DNA of 64,000 bases from Herbidospora sakaeratensis (GCF_001570525.1 NZ_BBXC01000009.1:52328-116327), one strand, 5' to 3'; positions 36,851 through 49,274 are shown, counted from the stretch's first letter. Notes: a model not told the origin generated them from the sequence alone. A program made the numbers and translations.

Positions 36851-37207
36851 GTGAGCCCCGTCCGCAGCTGTTCCCGTACCGCCTGCAGGCAGCCTGCCGT
36901 CTTCACACTCACGTACGTTTACGCCGACTCGACCGCTGTTCTTGGCCCCCTGGCGACGTACGTCGAGCCGCACTGCTATGACCTGTGCGCCGAACACGCC
37001 GAGCGGCTCACCGCGCCCCGCGGCTGGGAGGTCGTGCGGCTGCCCTACGAGCCGGGCGCGCCCTCCGGAGACGACCTCGAAGCGCTGGCCAACGCCGTCC
37101 GCGAGGCCGCCCGTCCGGCCCCCGCGCCGGGCGAGCCGACCGGCCAGGCCGTCGAGGTGGGCCGCCGTGGTCACCTCCGGGTCCTGAAGTCCAATCGCGA
37201 CCGCTGA
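36851..37207 (+). CDS. DUF3499-family small protein with four conserved cysteines
   Basis: 118 residues, matching Rv3258c in position. The N-terminal half has CSRTAC and HCYDLCAEH, a likely zinc ribbon. The C-terminal half is acidic then basic and looks disordered. The frame is open back to 36761, but GTG 36851 fits the family, and TACGGT (36839-36844) lies 6 nt upstream, suggesting a leaderless mRNA. The gene lies just before manB. No function is known; the conserved linkage to mannose metabolism is the only hint. Confidence 0.85.
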   Translation: MSPVRSCSRTACRQPAVFTLTYVYADSTAVLGPLATYVEPHCYDLCAEHAERLTAPRGWEVVRLPYEPGAPSGDDLEALANAVREAARPAPAPGEPTGQAVEVGRRGHLRVLKSNRDR

Positions 37208-37263
37208 AGGCGTGCGGCCACTAGGCTTCCAACCCTAGGGATCTGCGACATATAGGGGCGGAA

Positions 37264-38616
37264 TTGGGCGACCTCGCCAAGATCTTCAAGGCGTATGACG
37301 TACGCGGTGTCGTACCGGACGAGTTCGACGAGGAGATCGCCGAGGCCGTGGGGGCGGCCTTCGCGGAGGTGGTGGGGGGCGACCGGATCGTGATCGCCCA
37401 TGACATGCGGGAGTCCTCCGGCCCGCTCGCGGCGGCCTTCGCCCGCGGCGCGACCTCCCGGGGCGCCGATGTGATCCACGCCGGGCTGGGCTCCACCGAC
37501 CTGCTCTACTACGCCAGCGGCACCCTGAACCTGCCGGGTGTCATGTTCACCGCCAGCCACAACCCCGCGCAGTACAACGGCATGAAGATGTGCCGCGCCG
37601 GGGCCGTGCCGATCGGCTCCGAGACGGGCCTGACCGAGATCCGCGACCGGGCGCTCGGGCTGCTGGGCGCCTCGGCCCCCGACCCGACCGGCGACGTCAC
37701 CCACCGCGACCTGCTGACGGGCTACGCCGACCACCTGAAGTCGCTCGTCGACCTGTCGGCGATCAGGCCGCTGAAGGTCGTCGTCGACGCCGGCAACGGC
37801 ATGGGCGGCCACACCGTGCCCGAGGTGTTCGCCGGGCTGCCGATCGAGCTCGTGCCGCTCTACTTCGAGCTCGACGGCTCCTTCCCCAACCACGAGGCCA
37901 ACCCGATCGAACCGGCCAACCTGGTCGACCTGCAGCAGGCCGTCGTCGAGCACCGGGCCGACCTGGGCATCGCCTTCGACGGCGACGCCGACCGCTGCTG
38001 GGTGATCGACGAGAAGGGCGCCTCGGTCTCCCCGTCGACGATCACCGCCCTGGTCGCCGCGCGCGAGCTGGCCAAGCACCCCGGGGCCACGATCATCCAC
38101 AACCTGATCACCTCGCGCGGCGTGCCCGAGATCGTCAAGGAGCACGGCGGGCTGCCGGTCCGCACCCGCGTCGGCCACTCCTTCATCAAGGCCGAGATGG
38201 CCCGCACGGGCGCCGTCTTCGGCGGCGAACACTCGGCCCACTACTACTTCCGCGACTTCTGGTACGCCGACTCGGGCATGCTGGCCGCCCTCCACGTGCT
38301 GGCCGCCCTCGGCGAGCAGGACCGCCCCCTGTCGGAGGTGCTGGCCGCCTACGCGCGCTACACCGCCTCCGGCGAGATCAACAGCACCGTCGCCGACCAG
38401 GCCGCCGCCACCGCCAAGGTGCGCGAGGTGTTCGGGTCCCGCGAGGGTGTTACCTTCGATGAGCTGGACGGCCTGACCGTCACCGGTCCGACCTGGTGGT
38501 TCAACCTGCGCCCGTCCAACACCGAACCGCTGCTCCGGCTCAACGCCGAGGGCGACGACGAGGTGACCATGGCCGGCGTGCGCGACGACGTTCTGAAAGA
38601 GGTTCGAGGGATTTGA
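37264..38616 (+). CDS. manB: Phosphomannomutase/phosphoglucomutase
   Basis: 450 residues with the four-domain layout of alpha-D-phosphohexomutases. The phosphoserine loop is [12 protein letters not shown] (Ser98), the metal loop DGDADRCW (about 239-246), the sugar-binding loop [13 protein letters not shown], and the phosphate-binding C-terminus [10 protein letters not shown]. It converts mannose-6-phosphate to mannose-1-phosphate for ManC. The start is TTG at 37264 with AGGGGCGG just upstream. It is first in a tightly packed operon with the Trm112-like protein and the SIS isomerase. Confidence 0.92.
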   Translation: MGDLAKIFKAYDVRGVVPDEFDEEIAEAVGAAFAEVVGGDRIVIAHDMRESSGPLAAAFARGATSRGADVIHAGLGSTDLLYYASGTLNLPGVMFTASHNPAQYNGMKMCRAGAVPIGSETGLTEIRDRALGLLGASAPDPTGDVTHRDLLTGYADHLKSLVDLSAIRPLKVVVDAGNGMGGHTVPEVFAGLPIELVPLYFELDGSFPNHEANPIEPANLVDLQQAVVEHRADLGIAFDGDADRCWVIDEKGASVSPSTITALVAARELAKHPGATIIHNLITSRGVPEIVKEHGGLPVRTRVGHSFIKAEMARTGAVFGGEHSAHYYFRDFWYADSGMLAALHVLAALGEQDRPLSEVLAAYARYTASGEINSTVADQAAATAKVREVFGSREGVTFDELDGLTVTGPTWWFNLRPSNTEPLLRLNAEGDDEVTMAGVRDDVLKEVRGI

Positions 38617-38780
38617 AGATCGACGACTGGCTGCTGGAGATCCTGGCCTGCCCGGCGTGCAAGTCCCCGCTCCGGGCCGAGGCCGACGAACTGGCCTGCA
38701 CCTCCGAGAGCTGCGGCCTGGTCTACCCGGTCCGCGACGACATTCCCGTGCTGCTGGTCGACGAGGCACGGAAGGCATGA
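38613..38780 (+). CDS. Trm112-like small zinc-ribbon protein
   Basis: 55 residues. [18 protein letters not shown] and [26 protein letters not shown] are the Trm112p pattern, with two CxxC-like pairs for zinc. In eukaryotes and archaea Trm112 activates methyltransferases. In actinomycetes it sits between manB and the SIS gene, where its role is not established. The TTG at 38613 overlaps the manB stop, and the ATGA at its end overlaps the next start. Confidence 0.88.
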   Translation: MKIDDWLLEILACPACKSPLRAEADELACTSESCGLVYPVRDDIPVLLVDEARKA

Positions 38781-39886
38781 TCTGGGAGCCTGAGCTGCTC
38801 GACGACCAGAACCATCTGGTCGCGGCCGATCCCTCGGGCATGCTTCCGGCGGTCGCCTCGGCGGCCGCCCAGATCCGCACCGGCCGCCGGCTGGCCGCCG
38901 AAGCGGGCGTGGGGGTGGTCGCCGCCGAGGGGCGCCCGAGGGCGATCGTGACGCTCGGCATGGGCGTCAGCGGCGTGTCGGGCGAGATCCTCCGGGCGAT
39001 CTGCGGCAACGGCGCGCCGATCCCGATCACGACCGCGAGCGGCCACCGGCTGCCCGGCTGGATCGGCGCCAACGACCTGGTGTTCGCCGTGTCGGCCTCC
39101 GGGGCCACCGAGGAGACCCTCGGCCTGGCCTGGGAGGCCGCCCGGCGCGGTTGCCGTCTGGTCGGGGTCGGCCGCCCCGGCTCGCCGCTCCAGTCGCTCT
39201 GCACCCAGCGCGGGGCCCCGTTCGTCCCGGTCGAGGCCGCGCTGGGCCACGCCCGCGCGGCGTTGTGGGCGCTGACGGTCCCGCTCGTCGTGGCGGCGTC
39301 GTCGCTGGGCCTGGCCGACGTGCCCGAGCCGGTGTACGAATCCACCGCCACCCTGCTCGAAGACCTGGCCCACCGGTGCCGCCCGTCGAGCGACACGTTC
39401 ATCAACCCCGGCAAGACGCTGGCCATGGAGCTGGCCGAGTCGGTGCCGATGGTCTGGGGCTCCTCGGCGCTGCCGATCGTGGCCGCCCACCGGCTGGTCC
39501 ACCAGCTCTACGAGAACGCCAAGTACCCGGCGATCTTCGGCGAGCTGCCCGAGGCGGCCCACAACCAGGTGGCCGCCTTCGACGGCCCGCTCGCCGAGCG
39601 CGACATCTTCGCCGACACGCAGGGCCGGCAGCTGCGGCTGTTCGTGCTCCGCGACACCGACGAAGACGAACGCGAGACCCGCACCCGGGGCACCACCGTC
39701 CGGCTGGCCGAAAACCGCGACGTGCGGGTGTCCGAGTTGATGGCCGAGGGGCGTCATCCGCTTGAACGGCTGGCGACGCTGATCGGGCTGGCCGATTTCG
39801 CCAGCGTCTATCTGGCACTTGGTTATGGAATCGATCCCACTCCGGTGAGCGCGGTCCGGGAGCTTAAGGCCAGAATTGCCCGTTAG
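38777..39886 (+). CDS. SIS-domain phosphosugar isomerase (phosphoglucose/phosphomannose isomerase-like)
   Basis: 369 residues with two SIS domains. The first holds [17 protein letters not shown] and [14 protein letters not shown], and the second [15 protein letters not shown]. The C-terminal catalytic segment [15 protein letters not shown] supplies the Glu and His residues of the bifunctional PGI/PMI family. It probably interconverts fructose-6-phosphate with mannose-6-phosphate, upstream of ManB. It matches Rv3256c. ATGA overlap with the Trm112-like gene makes the three genes a coupled operon. Confidence 0.87.
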   Translation: MIWEPELLDDQNHLVAADPSGMLPAVASAAAQIRTGRRLAAEAGVGVVAAEGRPRAIVTLGMGVSGVSGEILRAICGNGAPIPITTASGHRLPGWIGANDLVFAVSASGATEETLGLAWEAARRGCRLVGVGRPGSPLQSLCTQRGAPFVPVEAALGHARAALWALTVPLVVAASSLGLADVPEPVYESTATLLEDLAHRCRPSSDTFINPGKTLAMELAESVPMVWGSSALPIVAAHRLVHQLYENAKYPAIFGELPEAAHNQVAAFDGPLAERDIFADTQGRQLRLFVLRDTDEDERETRTRGTTVRLAENRDVRVSELMAEGRHPLERLATLIGLADFASVYLALGYGIDPTPVSAVRELKARIAR

Positions 39887-39920
39887 GATCTTCTGGCCGA
39901 AAACCTGAGGGAGTGTCATC

Positions 39921-40859
39921 GTGAGCGCCAGTGGCGGAACGAAGGCGATCGTCGCGGCGCTGGTCGCCAACCTGTCGATCGCCGTGGCGAAGTTCGTCGC
40001 CTTCCTGTTCACCGGATCGTCGTCCATGATCGCCGAGTCGGTCCACTCCGTGGCCGACTCGGGGAACCAGGCGCTGCTGCTGCTGGGCGGCAAGCGGGCG
40101 GCCCGTGAACGCACCGAGCAGCACCCGTTCGGCTACGGCCGCGAGCGCTACTTCTACTCGTTCGTGGTGGCGGTCGTGTTGTTCACGATCGGCGCGCTGT
40201 TCTCGCTCTACGAGGGCGTACACAAGATCCAGCACCCCGAAGACCTGAGCTCCCCGCAGTGGGCGTTCGGCGTGCTGATCTTCGCGATCATCGCCGAGGC
40301 GTTCTCGTTCCGGACCGCGATCAAGGAGTCGCTGCCGCACAAGGGCAACCTGACCTGGTGGCAGTTCATCCGCCGGTCGAAGTCGCCCGAGCTGCCCGTC
40401 ATCGTGCTCGAAGACCTGGGCGCGCTGCTCGGTCTGATCTTCGCGCTGTTCGGCGTCACGATGGCCGTCGTCACCGGCAACGGCATCTGGGACGGCGTCG
40501 GCACCCTGATGATCGGCGTCCTGCTCGGCGCCATCGCGATCGTGCTGGCGATCGAGACCAAGTCGCTGCTCATCGGCGAGAGCGCCGGTCCCGAGGTCGA
40601 CGCGCAGATCCGCGCGGCCCTGGAGAGCGCGCCCGAGGTGAGCCGGGTCATCCACATGCGCACCCTCCACGTCGGCCCCGAGGAGCTGCTGGTGGCCGCC
40701 AAGATCGCCGTCGAGCACGACGACACCGCCGCCGAGGTGGCCCGGGGCATCGACGAGGCCGAGCAGCGCATCCGCGCGGCCGTGCCGATCGCCCGGATCA
40801 TCTACCTCGAACCGGCCATCGAGGCGTCCTCGTCGTCAGCGCCCGCGCAGCAGGCGTAG
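39921..40859 (+). CDS. Cation diffusion facilitator (CDF) transporter, ZnT9-like
   Basis: 312 residues with six membrane helices and a C-terminal cytoplasmic ferredoxin-like domain. Helix 2 carries the metal site MIAESVHSVADSGNQ (HxxxD), and the following HPFGYGRERYFYSF is a CDF hallmark. Helix 5 has VLEDLGALLG where most CDF zinc pumps have HxxxD, which places it in the ZnT9-like branch. Substrate is therefore uncertain (zinc, manganese or other). The GTG follows GAGGGAG, and a -10-like TAGGAT overlaps the preceding stop. Its end overlaps the convergent MerR gene by 24 nt. Confidence 0.87.
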   Translation: MSASGGTKAIVAALVANLSIAVAKFVAFLFTGSSSMIAESVHSVADSGNQALLLLGGKRAARERTEQHPFGYGRERYFYSFVVAVVLFTIGALFSLYEGVHKIQHPEDLSSPQWAFGVLIFAIIAEAFSFRTAIKESLPHKGNLTWWQFIRRSKSPELPVIVLEDLGALLGLIFALFGVTMAVVTGNGIWDGVGTLMIGVLLGAIAIVLAIETKSLLIGESAGPEVDAQIRAALESAPEVSRVIHMRTLHVGPEELLVAAKIAVEHDDTAAEVARGIDEAEQRIRAAVPIARIIYLEPAIEASSSSAPAQQA

Positions 40860-41168
40860 CGCCTTCTCCTTCTCGAAGTCCAGCGCCCTGCGGGGCGCCT
40901 GGATGCGTCCGATCCGCACGCCCAGGTCTCTCACGGCCTGGGCGACGGCCGGTTCCGACAGGGCCCGCAGTGCGAAGGCGAGCTCGCTCGGCGAGACGTC
41001 GAACCGCTTCTCCAGTTCCATCGCCTGGGTGACGGCGGCGAGCTCCTCGTCGCCGAATCGGCGGTGAGAGCCGAGGTCGCGGACGGGTGGGAGTAGTCCG
41101 AGCGCCTCCCGATATCGCAGCATTCTGGGCGACATGCCCAATTTGGCGGCGGCCTCCGTGATGCGCAT
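40836..41168 (-). CDS. MerR-family transcriptional regulator
   Basis: 110 residues. [43 protein letters not shown] is the MerR winged-helix DNA-binding domain, followed by about 60 residues with helical character. No Cys ligands for metals are present, so it is unlikely to be a classical metal sensor. It is convergent with the CDF gene and divergent from ahcY across a 94-nt gap, so it could regulate either; this is inference from position. Confidence 0.87.
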   Translation of the reverse strand: MRITEAAAKLGMSPRMLRYREALGLLPPVRDLGSHRRFGDEELAAVTQAMELEKRFDVSPSELAFALRALSEPAVAQAVRDLGVRIGRIQAPRRALDFEKEKALRLLRGR

Positions 41169-41262
41169 GAGCCCATTCTTACATTCTTGTGTCAGGTTCG
41201 GCGCTCGGTGGTGGTGTTCGGCCCTACAGTGGCAGGGACGCTACGAGAGGGGACACCCCAAG

Positions 41263-42693
<1,431 letters not shown>

Positions 42694-42695
42694 TC

Positions 42696-43928
42696 ATGGA
42701 TGCCGTTCTCGCCGAGGCCGGCGAGCGCCGGATCGGGTGGGCGTCGCGCGCCATGCCGGTGCTCACCGCGATCGGCGCGGGGTTCGGCGTCGACCGCCCG
42801 CTCGACGGGCTGAAGGTCGCCGCCTGCCTCCACGTCACGGCCGAGACGGCGGTGCTCATGGGCGCGCTGAAGGCGGGCGGCGCGGAGATCGCGCTGGCCG
42901 CCTCCAACCCGCTCTCGACACAGGACGACGTCGCCGCCGCCCTGGCCGACTACGGCATCGCCGTGCACGCCAGGGCGGGGGTCGACCGCGACACCTACTA
43001 CCGGCACATCCACCGGGCCCTGGACATCGGGCCCGACATCGTCCTCGACGACGGGTGCGACCTGGTCAACATCCTGCACACCGAACGCTCCGACCTGACG
43101 GTCAAGGGCGGCTGCGAGGAGACCACGACCGGGATCATCCGGCTGCGCCAGATGGCCGCCGAGGGCGCGCTGAAGTTCCCGATGGTCGCGGTGAACGACA
43201 CCCGCACCAAGCGGATGTTCGACAACCGCTACGGCACGGGCCAGTCGACGCTCGACGGCATCATGCGGGCCACCAACACCCTGCTGGCGGGCCGGACGGT
43301 CGTGGTGGCCGGGTTCGGCTACTGCGGCCGGGGCGTGGCCGAGCGGGCCAAGGGGCTGGGCGCGCGGGTCGTGGTGACCGAGATCGACCCGGTGAAGGCG
43401 CTCGACGCCGCGCTGCACGGCTACGGCGTGGCCACCATGGCCGAGGCGGCCGCGGTCGGCGACGTGTTCGTGACGGTCACCGGCAACCGCGACGTGATCA
43501 GGGCCGAGCACCTGGCGGTCATGAAGGACGGCGCGATCCTGGCCAACGCGGGCCACTTCGACGTCGAGATCGACGTGCGCGCCCTGGAGTCGATGGCCGA
43601 GGAGGTCCACTACCAGGTGCGGCCCAACACCGACGAGTTCGTGGTGAACGGCCGGCGGCTGCTGCTGCTGGCCGAGGGCCGGCTGGTGAACCTGGCGGCG
43701 GCCGAGGGCCATCCGGCGGCGGTGATGGACATGTCGTTCTCGGCCCAGGCGCTCGCGGTGGCGTGGCTGGCGGCCGAGCACGCGTCGCTGAAGCCGGGGG
43801 TCTACGACGTGCCCGACGGGATCGACGCGCGGGTGGCGGGGCTGAAGCTGGCGGCGGCGGGGATCACGATCGACGGCCTCACCTCTGACCAGGAGGCCTA
43901 CCTGCACAGCTGGCGTTCAGGTTCGTAG
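42696..43928 (+). CDS. Short adenosylhomocysteinase-family paralogue
   Basis: 410 residues, similar in fold to AhcY but shorter and divergent, like archaeal and Thermotoga enzymes. Conserved parts are LHVTAETAVLMGALKAGGAEI, VNDTRTKRMFDNRYGTGQS with the catalytic Lys and Asp, and the NAD site VVVAGFGYCGRGVAERA. The C-terminal KPxxYRY of standard enzymes is absent. It starts 2 nt after the ahcY stop and has no clear ribosome site, so it probably depends on ahcY translation. It may hydrolyse SAH or a related thioether such as S-inosylhomocysteine; the substrate is not decided by sequence. Confidence 0.85.
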   Translation: MDAVLAEAGERRIGWASRAMPVLTAIGAGFGVDRPLDGLKVAACLHVTAETAVLMGALKAGGAEIALAASNPLSTQDDVAAALADYGIAVHARAGVDRDTYYRHIHRALDIGPDIVLDDGCDLVNILHTERSDLTVKGGCEETTTGIIRLRQMAAEGALKFPMVAVNDTRTKRMFDNRYGTGQSTLDGIMRATNTLLAGRTVVVAGFGYCGRGVAERAKGLGARVVVTEIDPVKALDAALHGYGVATMAEAAAVGDVFVTVTGNRDVIRAEHLAVMKDGAILANAGHFDVEIDVRALESMAEEVHYQVRPNTDEFVVNGRRLLLLAEGRLVNLAAAEGHPAAVMDMSFSAQALAVAWLAAEHASLKPGVYDVPDGIDARVAGLKLAAAGITIDGLTSDQEAYLHSWRSGS

Positions 43929-43983
43929 AAACAGTTGTGTTACCCCATGGATACCGGCAATCTGCCGTACTACGGTCATATCA

Positions 43984-44017
43984 CTCGGCTCGCTCCAGGC
44001 CAGTCACCTGAGCCGAG
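43984..44017. terminator. Hairpin in a convergent intergenic region
   Basis: CTCGGCTC and GAGCCGAG form a perfect 8-bp stem with an 18-nt loop, between the convergent ends of the short AhcY paralogue and the RDD gene. It is the first of two consecutive hairpins and can act in both directions. Confidence 0.5.
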
Positions 44018-44022
44018 ATGAC

Positions 44023-44074
44023 GGGCGGGTACGACCGGTTCGCCTCTCCCTCTGCGCTCCGGACGTACCCGCCC
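44023..44074. terminator. Long hairpin, probable bidirectional terminator
   Basis: GGGCGGGTACGACCGG pairs with a downstream copy at 15 of 16 positions (single A-A mismatch), with a 20-nt loop. It lies 36 nt from the stop of the RDD gene and 94 nt after the short AhcY paralogue, and would insulate the two. Confidence 0.7.
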
Positions 44075-44109
44075 AACCCCACTGCAGGCGTGCCCCATGC
44101 CTGCGTTCG

Positions 44110-44886
44110 TCACAACTGCCCCTGGCGTCTTTGGCTAAACCTCGCCATCTCACGGCGGCGGCGTTCGGCGAGCACGGCGGCCAGGTAGGCGTAGGGCGGA
44201 ACCCCAGGTGGCGGCGGGGGTTGCACCCGGGCCGAGACCTGAGAAGCGATCCGCAAACCCATGTCGTGGGCGGCGTGCGGCGACAGCTGCGGCAGCCGGG
44301 TCAGGTACTGCCGTGACACGGCGGCCAGGTCGTCGGTGAGGCCGGTCAGCTCCAGCGTGGCCGCCCACGCGGCCAGCTGCGGCGGCATCTCGGGCGGGGC
44401 GCCCGTCTCCTTCGGCGCCCGCTCCGAGATGACGACGGTGCCGCCGAACAGGTCGCCCAGCCGCTTGCCCTTCTGGTTGACCAGCGCGCAGATCACCGCC
44501 GGGGCGCCGGTCAGCATGTAGATCTCGACGACGGCCGTCAGGCCGCGGAAGAACGCCTGCCGGAACCGCTCGGGCCCGCCGTCGTCGGCCACCACCCGCA
44601 GGCCGAGGGCCATCTTGCCGAGGCTGCGGCCGCGCGACAGGGTCTCGAACGTCACCGGGTAGCCGACCAGGACCGCCACGAACGAGGCGATGATCAGGGC
44701 GGTGGCCAGCGACTCGTCGATGTCGCCGAGGGCGAACGCGATCAGCAGCATCGCCCCGACGAGCAGCAGGATCTGCACGATCAGGTCGAGCAGGAAGGCG
44801 ACCACCCGGATCGGCAACTGCGCCAGCGGCACGTCGAGCGCCACGGCGTCGCCGGTCACGACGTCAGGGCGCGGCACATCGGACAT
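44110..44886 (-). CDS. RDD-family membrane protein
   Basis: 258 residues. An RDD domain (15-150) begins LPIRVVAFLLDLIVQILLL and contains the ETLSRGRSLGKMALGLRVV segment, with three or four membrane helices. The C-terminal 100 residues are cytoplasmic and helical. It corresponds to the Rv3695-type gene of the MoxR2 block. It is divergent from the SpoIIM-family gene (26-nt gap). Function is unknown; a link to the MoxR/DUF58 chaperone system is inferred from conserved neighbourhood. Confidence 0.85.
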   Translation of the reverse strand: MSDVPRPDVVTGDAVALDVPLAQLPIRVVAFLLDLIVQILLLVGAMLLIAFALGDIDESLATALIIASFVAVLVGYPVTFETLSRGRSLGKMALGLRVVADDGGPERFRQAFFRGLTAVVEIYMLTGAPAVICALVNQKGKRLGDLFGGTVVISERAPKETGAPPEMPPQLAAWAATLELTGLTDDLAAVSRQYLTRLPQLSPHAAHDMGLRIASQVSARVQPPPPPGVPPYAYLAAVLAERRRREMARFSQRRQGQL

Positions 44887-44899
44887 GTCCCGACCCTAC

Positions 44900-44905
44900 T
44901 AGGCT
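44900..44905 (+). promoter_or_regulatory. -10 element of a likely leaderless spoIIM-family transcript
   Basis: TAGGCT is 7 nt before the GTG start, in a 26-nt divergent gap. No ribosome site is present. The same hexamer and spacing occur before 16161. Confidence 0.45.
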
Positions 44906-44912
44906 CGCGATC

Positions 44913-45905
44913 GTGGACATCGACGCCTTCCGAGCCGCCCACCAGCCGACCTGGGACCGGCTCGACGACCTGGTGAAGCGGCGCCGCAGGCTGACCGGGC
45001 CGGAGGTCGACGAACTCGTCGAGCTCTACCAGCGGGTGTCCACCCATCTGTCGATCGTCCGCTCCGCGTCCCGAGACGGCGTGCTGGCCGGCCGGTTGTC
45101 GGCGCTGGTCGCGCGGTCGCGGTCGGCCGTCACCGGCGCCCACGCGCCCGCCTGGCGGGAGTTCCTCCGGTTCTGGACGGTCTCGTTCCCGGTGGTCTGC
45201 TACCGGTCGTGGCGGTGGTGGCTGGGCGCGGCCGTGGCGTCGTCGATCGTCGCGGTGGCCGTGGGCGTGTGGGTGGCCGCCAACCCCGACGTGCGGGCCG
45301 CGATGGGCACCCCCGAGGAGATCAGGCAGCTGGTCGAGCACGACTTCGCCGACTACTACAGCGAGAACCCCGCCGGGTCGTTCGCCACCCACGTGTGGGT
45401 GAACAACGCGTGGGTGGCCGCCCAGTGCATCGCCTCGTCGGTCATCGGGGGCGTGCTCATCCCGTACATCCTCGTCCAGAACGCCGCCAACGTCGGGCTG
45501 CTCGGCGGCATCATGATCGACTCGGGCCGGGGCGAGGTGTTCTTCGGGCTGATCACGCCCCACGGCCTGCTGGAGCTCACGGCGGTGTTCCTGGCCGCCG
45601 GTGCGGGCATGCGGGTCGGCTGGGCGCTGATCGCGCCCGGCCCGCGCCCCCGCGCGCAGGTGCTCGCCGAACAGGGCCGCGCGGTGGTCGCGGTGGTGCT
45701 CGGGCTCGCGGTGGTGCTGCTGGTCTCGGGCCTCATCGAGGCCCTCGTCACCCCCTCGCCGCTGCCGACCTGGGCCCGCATCTCAATCGGCGCCGCCGCC
45801 GAACTGCTCTTCCTCCTGTACGTCGTCCGCTACGGCCGCCGCGCCGCCAGGGCCGGCGAGACGGGCGACATCGCCGACGCGCCCGACCACGTGCCGACGG
45901 CCTAG
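44913..45905 (+). CDS. SpoIIM-family (stage II sporulation protein M) membrane protein
   Basis: 330 residues. An N-terminal soluble helical part (1-85, MDIDAFRAAHQPTWDRLDDLVKRRRRLTG) is followed by about six membrane helices with the SpoIIM/DUF95 segment FATHVWVNNAWVAAQCIASSVIGGVL. Bacillus SpoIIM acts in engulfment, but the actinomycete relatives (Rv3694c type) belong to the MoxR block and have no defined role. The start is leaderless-like. Its TAG stop overlaps the convergent DUF58 gene by four bases. Confidence 0.87.
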   Translation: MDIDAFRAAHQPTWDRLDDLVKRRRRLTGPEVDELVELYQRVSTHLSIVRSASRDGVLAGRLSALVARSRSAVTGAHAPAWREFLRFWTVSFPVVCYRSWRWWLGAAVASSIVAVAVGVWVAANPDVRAAMGTPEEIRQLVEHDFADYYSENPAGSFATHVWVNNAWVAAQCIASSVIGGVLIPYILVQNAANVGLLGGIMIDSGRGEVFFGLITPHGLLELTAVFLAAGAGMRVGWALIAPGPRPRAQVLAEQGRAVVAVVLGLAVVLLVSGLIEALVTPSPLPTWARISIGAAAELLFLLYVVRYGRRAARAGETGDIADAPDHVPTA

Positions 45906-47223
45906 AGGCGGCCCGCGGCCTTCAGGTTCAGGTAGGCGTCGGCCAGCGCCGATGCCAGGTCCCCGGGCAGGGCGTCGACGACCTCGACCCCGTGGCGGCG
46001 CAACCGGGCGGTCACCTGGCGGCGTTCGACCCGCTGGCGTTCGGCCGCCGCCGCCTCGAACACCTCGGCCGCGCCGTCGCGCCCGGCCGCCAGCGCGGCC
46101 ACCCGGGGGTCGGCCACGGCGGCCAGCAGCACCAGGTGCCGCGCGGAGAGCTGGGGGAGGACCGGCAGCAGGCCCTCGTCGAGCGCGGTCGCGTTCAGGT
46201 CGGTCAGCACGACCACCAGGCAGCGCCGCCTGGCGCGGGCCAGCACGGCGGCCACCATGCCGTGGGCGTCGGCCTCCACGAGCTCCGGCTCCAGCGGCGC
46301 CATCGCGGTCACCAGGCCGGGCAGCAGGTCGCCCCGGCCGCCGCCGCTCACCTGGGCCCTGACGGCCCGGTCGTAGGCCAGGAAGTCGACCCGGTCGCCC
46401 GCCCGCGCGCACAGGGCGGCCAGCAGCAGGGCGGCGTCCATGCCCCAGTCGAGCCGGGGCCAGCCGCTCGGGTCGCCCGACGCCGGGTCGACCCCCACCC
46501 GCCCGGCCGAGGTGCGGCCGGTGTCGAGCACGATCAGCACCCGCCGGTCGCGTTCGGGCCGCCAGGTGCGCACCACGACGTCGGCCCGCCGGGCGGTGGC
46601 CCGCCAGTCGATCGACCGGACGTCGTCGCCGACGACGTACTCGCGCAGCGAGTCGAACTCGGTGCCCTGGCCGCGGATCTGGACCGGGTTCAGCCCCTCG
46701 ATCGCGCGCAGCCGGGCCAGCTTGCCCGGCAGGTGGCGGCGCGACAGGAACGGCGGCAGCACCCTGACCCGCCCGCCGACCTGATGGGACCCTTGCCGGG
46801 CCGCCACGCCGAGCGGGCCCAGCGCCCGCACGGTCACCGCCGCGGCGGTGAAGTCGCCCCTGCGGAGCGGGCGCAGCGTGGTGGTGACCCGGCGGCGTTC
46901 CCCGGCCGGGACGTCGAGAGCGTGCTCCCTGGGGGCCGGGCGGGTGCTCGGCGGCCACGCGTCGCGCAGCAGGCCGCGCACCCGGCGGCGGCCCGGATTG
47001 GCCACCAGCAGGGTGATCTCGGCGGTCTCCCCGAGACGTACCCGCTGATCGTCGGACCGCTCGAACCGCAACGCCCGCACACTGCCCGCCAGCGCCAGGT
47101 CGACCCCGACGGCCAGCACGATCACTCCGAGGACCAGCCAGAACGCGACGGCGGGCGCGGGCGCGGCGAGCACGACGAGCGCCCCCGCGACCGCCAGCAG
47201 CGCGGCCCGCCCGGTCAGCGCCA

Positions 47224-47224
<1 letters not shown>
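45902..47224 (-). CDS. DUF58-domain protein (MoxR-associated, VWA-like)
   Basis: 440 residues. Two N-terminal membrane helices (5-45) and a beta-sandwich-like region lead to the DUF58 core, with GTEFDSLREYVVGDDVRSIDWRATAR (about 205-230). A vWA-like fold follows (VLIVLDTGRT, VVVLTDLNA). DUF58 proteins work with MoxR AAA ATPases in protein or cofactor maturation, and in M. tuberculosis with Rv3692. The ATG overlaps the moxR stop by one base. Function beyond that partnership is not known. Confidence 0.9.
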
Positions 47225-48173
<949 letters not shown>

Positions 48174-48177
<4 letters not shown>

Positions 48178-49274
48178 GAGTCCCGTACCTGCCTTTCGAT
48201 GGTGTCGAGGTCGCGCGCCAGGGCGACCAGTGCGGCGTCTCCGGCGGGCACGCCGCCGTAGAGGATCTCGCGGACCCGTCCGCCATCCTGCCCGGTCCGG
48301 GCGGCCACCGCCGTAACGATCTCGTTCTCGCCGGCCGTCGCGGTCAGCCCCAGCCGGGGCGTCGTGCGCGCCAGCGCGGCCTCGCGCAGGGCCAGCGCCG
48401 CCCGGTCGCGGGCCGCGCGGGCCCGGTAGAGGCGGCCCCGCCCTTCGACGGTCTCGGCGGCCCGGACGACCACCGGCAGCCGTTCTTCGACCACCGGCCC
48501 CAGGCGGCGGCCCCGCCACAACGCGGTGAGGAGCACCGCCACGACCAGCGCCCAGACGAACCAGCCGACGTTCGCCGGGATCAGCTCCGCGATGGACTTC
48601 TGGCCGCCCTCGGGCGTGCCGAGCGGGGCCCGGGGCGCGAACCAGGTGACCCGCTGGTGGGCGCCGGCCAGGTTCATCGCCAGCGCCGCGTTGCCGTTCT
48701 CGGGCAGCCGTCCGTTGGTCAGGAACGAGCCCGACCCGACCAGGGTGGCGTCGCCGACGACGCCGACGGTGCCGCCGTAGCAGGTCGCGTCGGTGAAGGA
48801 GGAGCCGCCGACGAGGGCGTTCCCGGCCAGCACCGCCGCCTTGAGCCCGCAGCCCGGCTCCCGGACCGTCTCGGTGGAGCCGGGACGGGCGGTCACCCCC
48901 GGGGCCAGCGCCCGCAGCACCGGTTCGGTGGGCGCGATCAGCAGCCGGGGCCCGGGCCGTCCGGCGAGCTCGGCCAGCCGGGCGGCGTCGACCAGGAACT
49001 CGGGCCGGGCCACCACCAGCAGCGAGCCCTCGGCCTGCTCGATCGCGTCGTCGAAGGTCGTCACCTGGTTCACCTCGACGCCCTGCGCGCGCAGCAGCTC
49101 GGCCAGCGCGCGGGCGCCCTGGGGGGTGGTCGCCTCGACGTCGAGGCGCCCCCCGTTACGGGTGCCGCTGAACAACACGATCGCCGTGGCCGCGAGCACG
49201 ATCGCGGCCAGCGCGCCCAGCACGCCGCGCCACGAGCGCCACCGCTCGGTGATCGTCGGGGTGACGGAGGTCAT
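48174..49274 (-). CDS. DUF4350-domain membrane protein
   Basis: 366 residues. A first membrane helix (about 18-36), a DUF4350 extracytoplasmic domain with VEATTPQGARALAELLRAQGVEV and LLVVARPEFLVDAARLAEL, then a second membrane helix (about 230-250) and a basic cytoplasmic tail. Two Cys (GCGLKAAV, DATCYGG) face outside and may pair. It corresponds to Rv3691. It is in the operon MoxR-DUF58 and overlaps both neighbours by four bases. Probable scaffold for the MoxR complex (inferred). Confidence 0.85.

Noticed and set aside
41169..41262. SAH or SAM riboswitch upstream of ahcY
   Set aside because: Only 94 nt are available, shared with a divergent gene; the predicted transcript leader is about 26 nt and no aptamer-like helices were seen.
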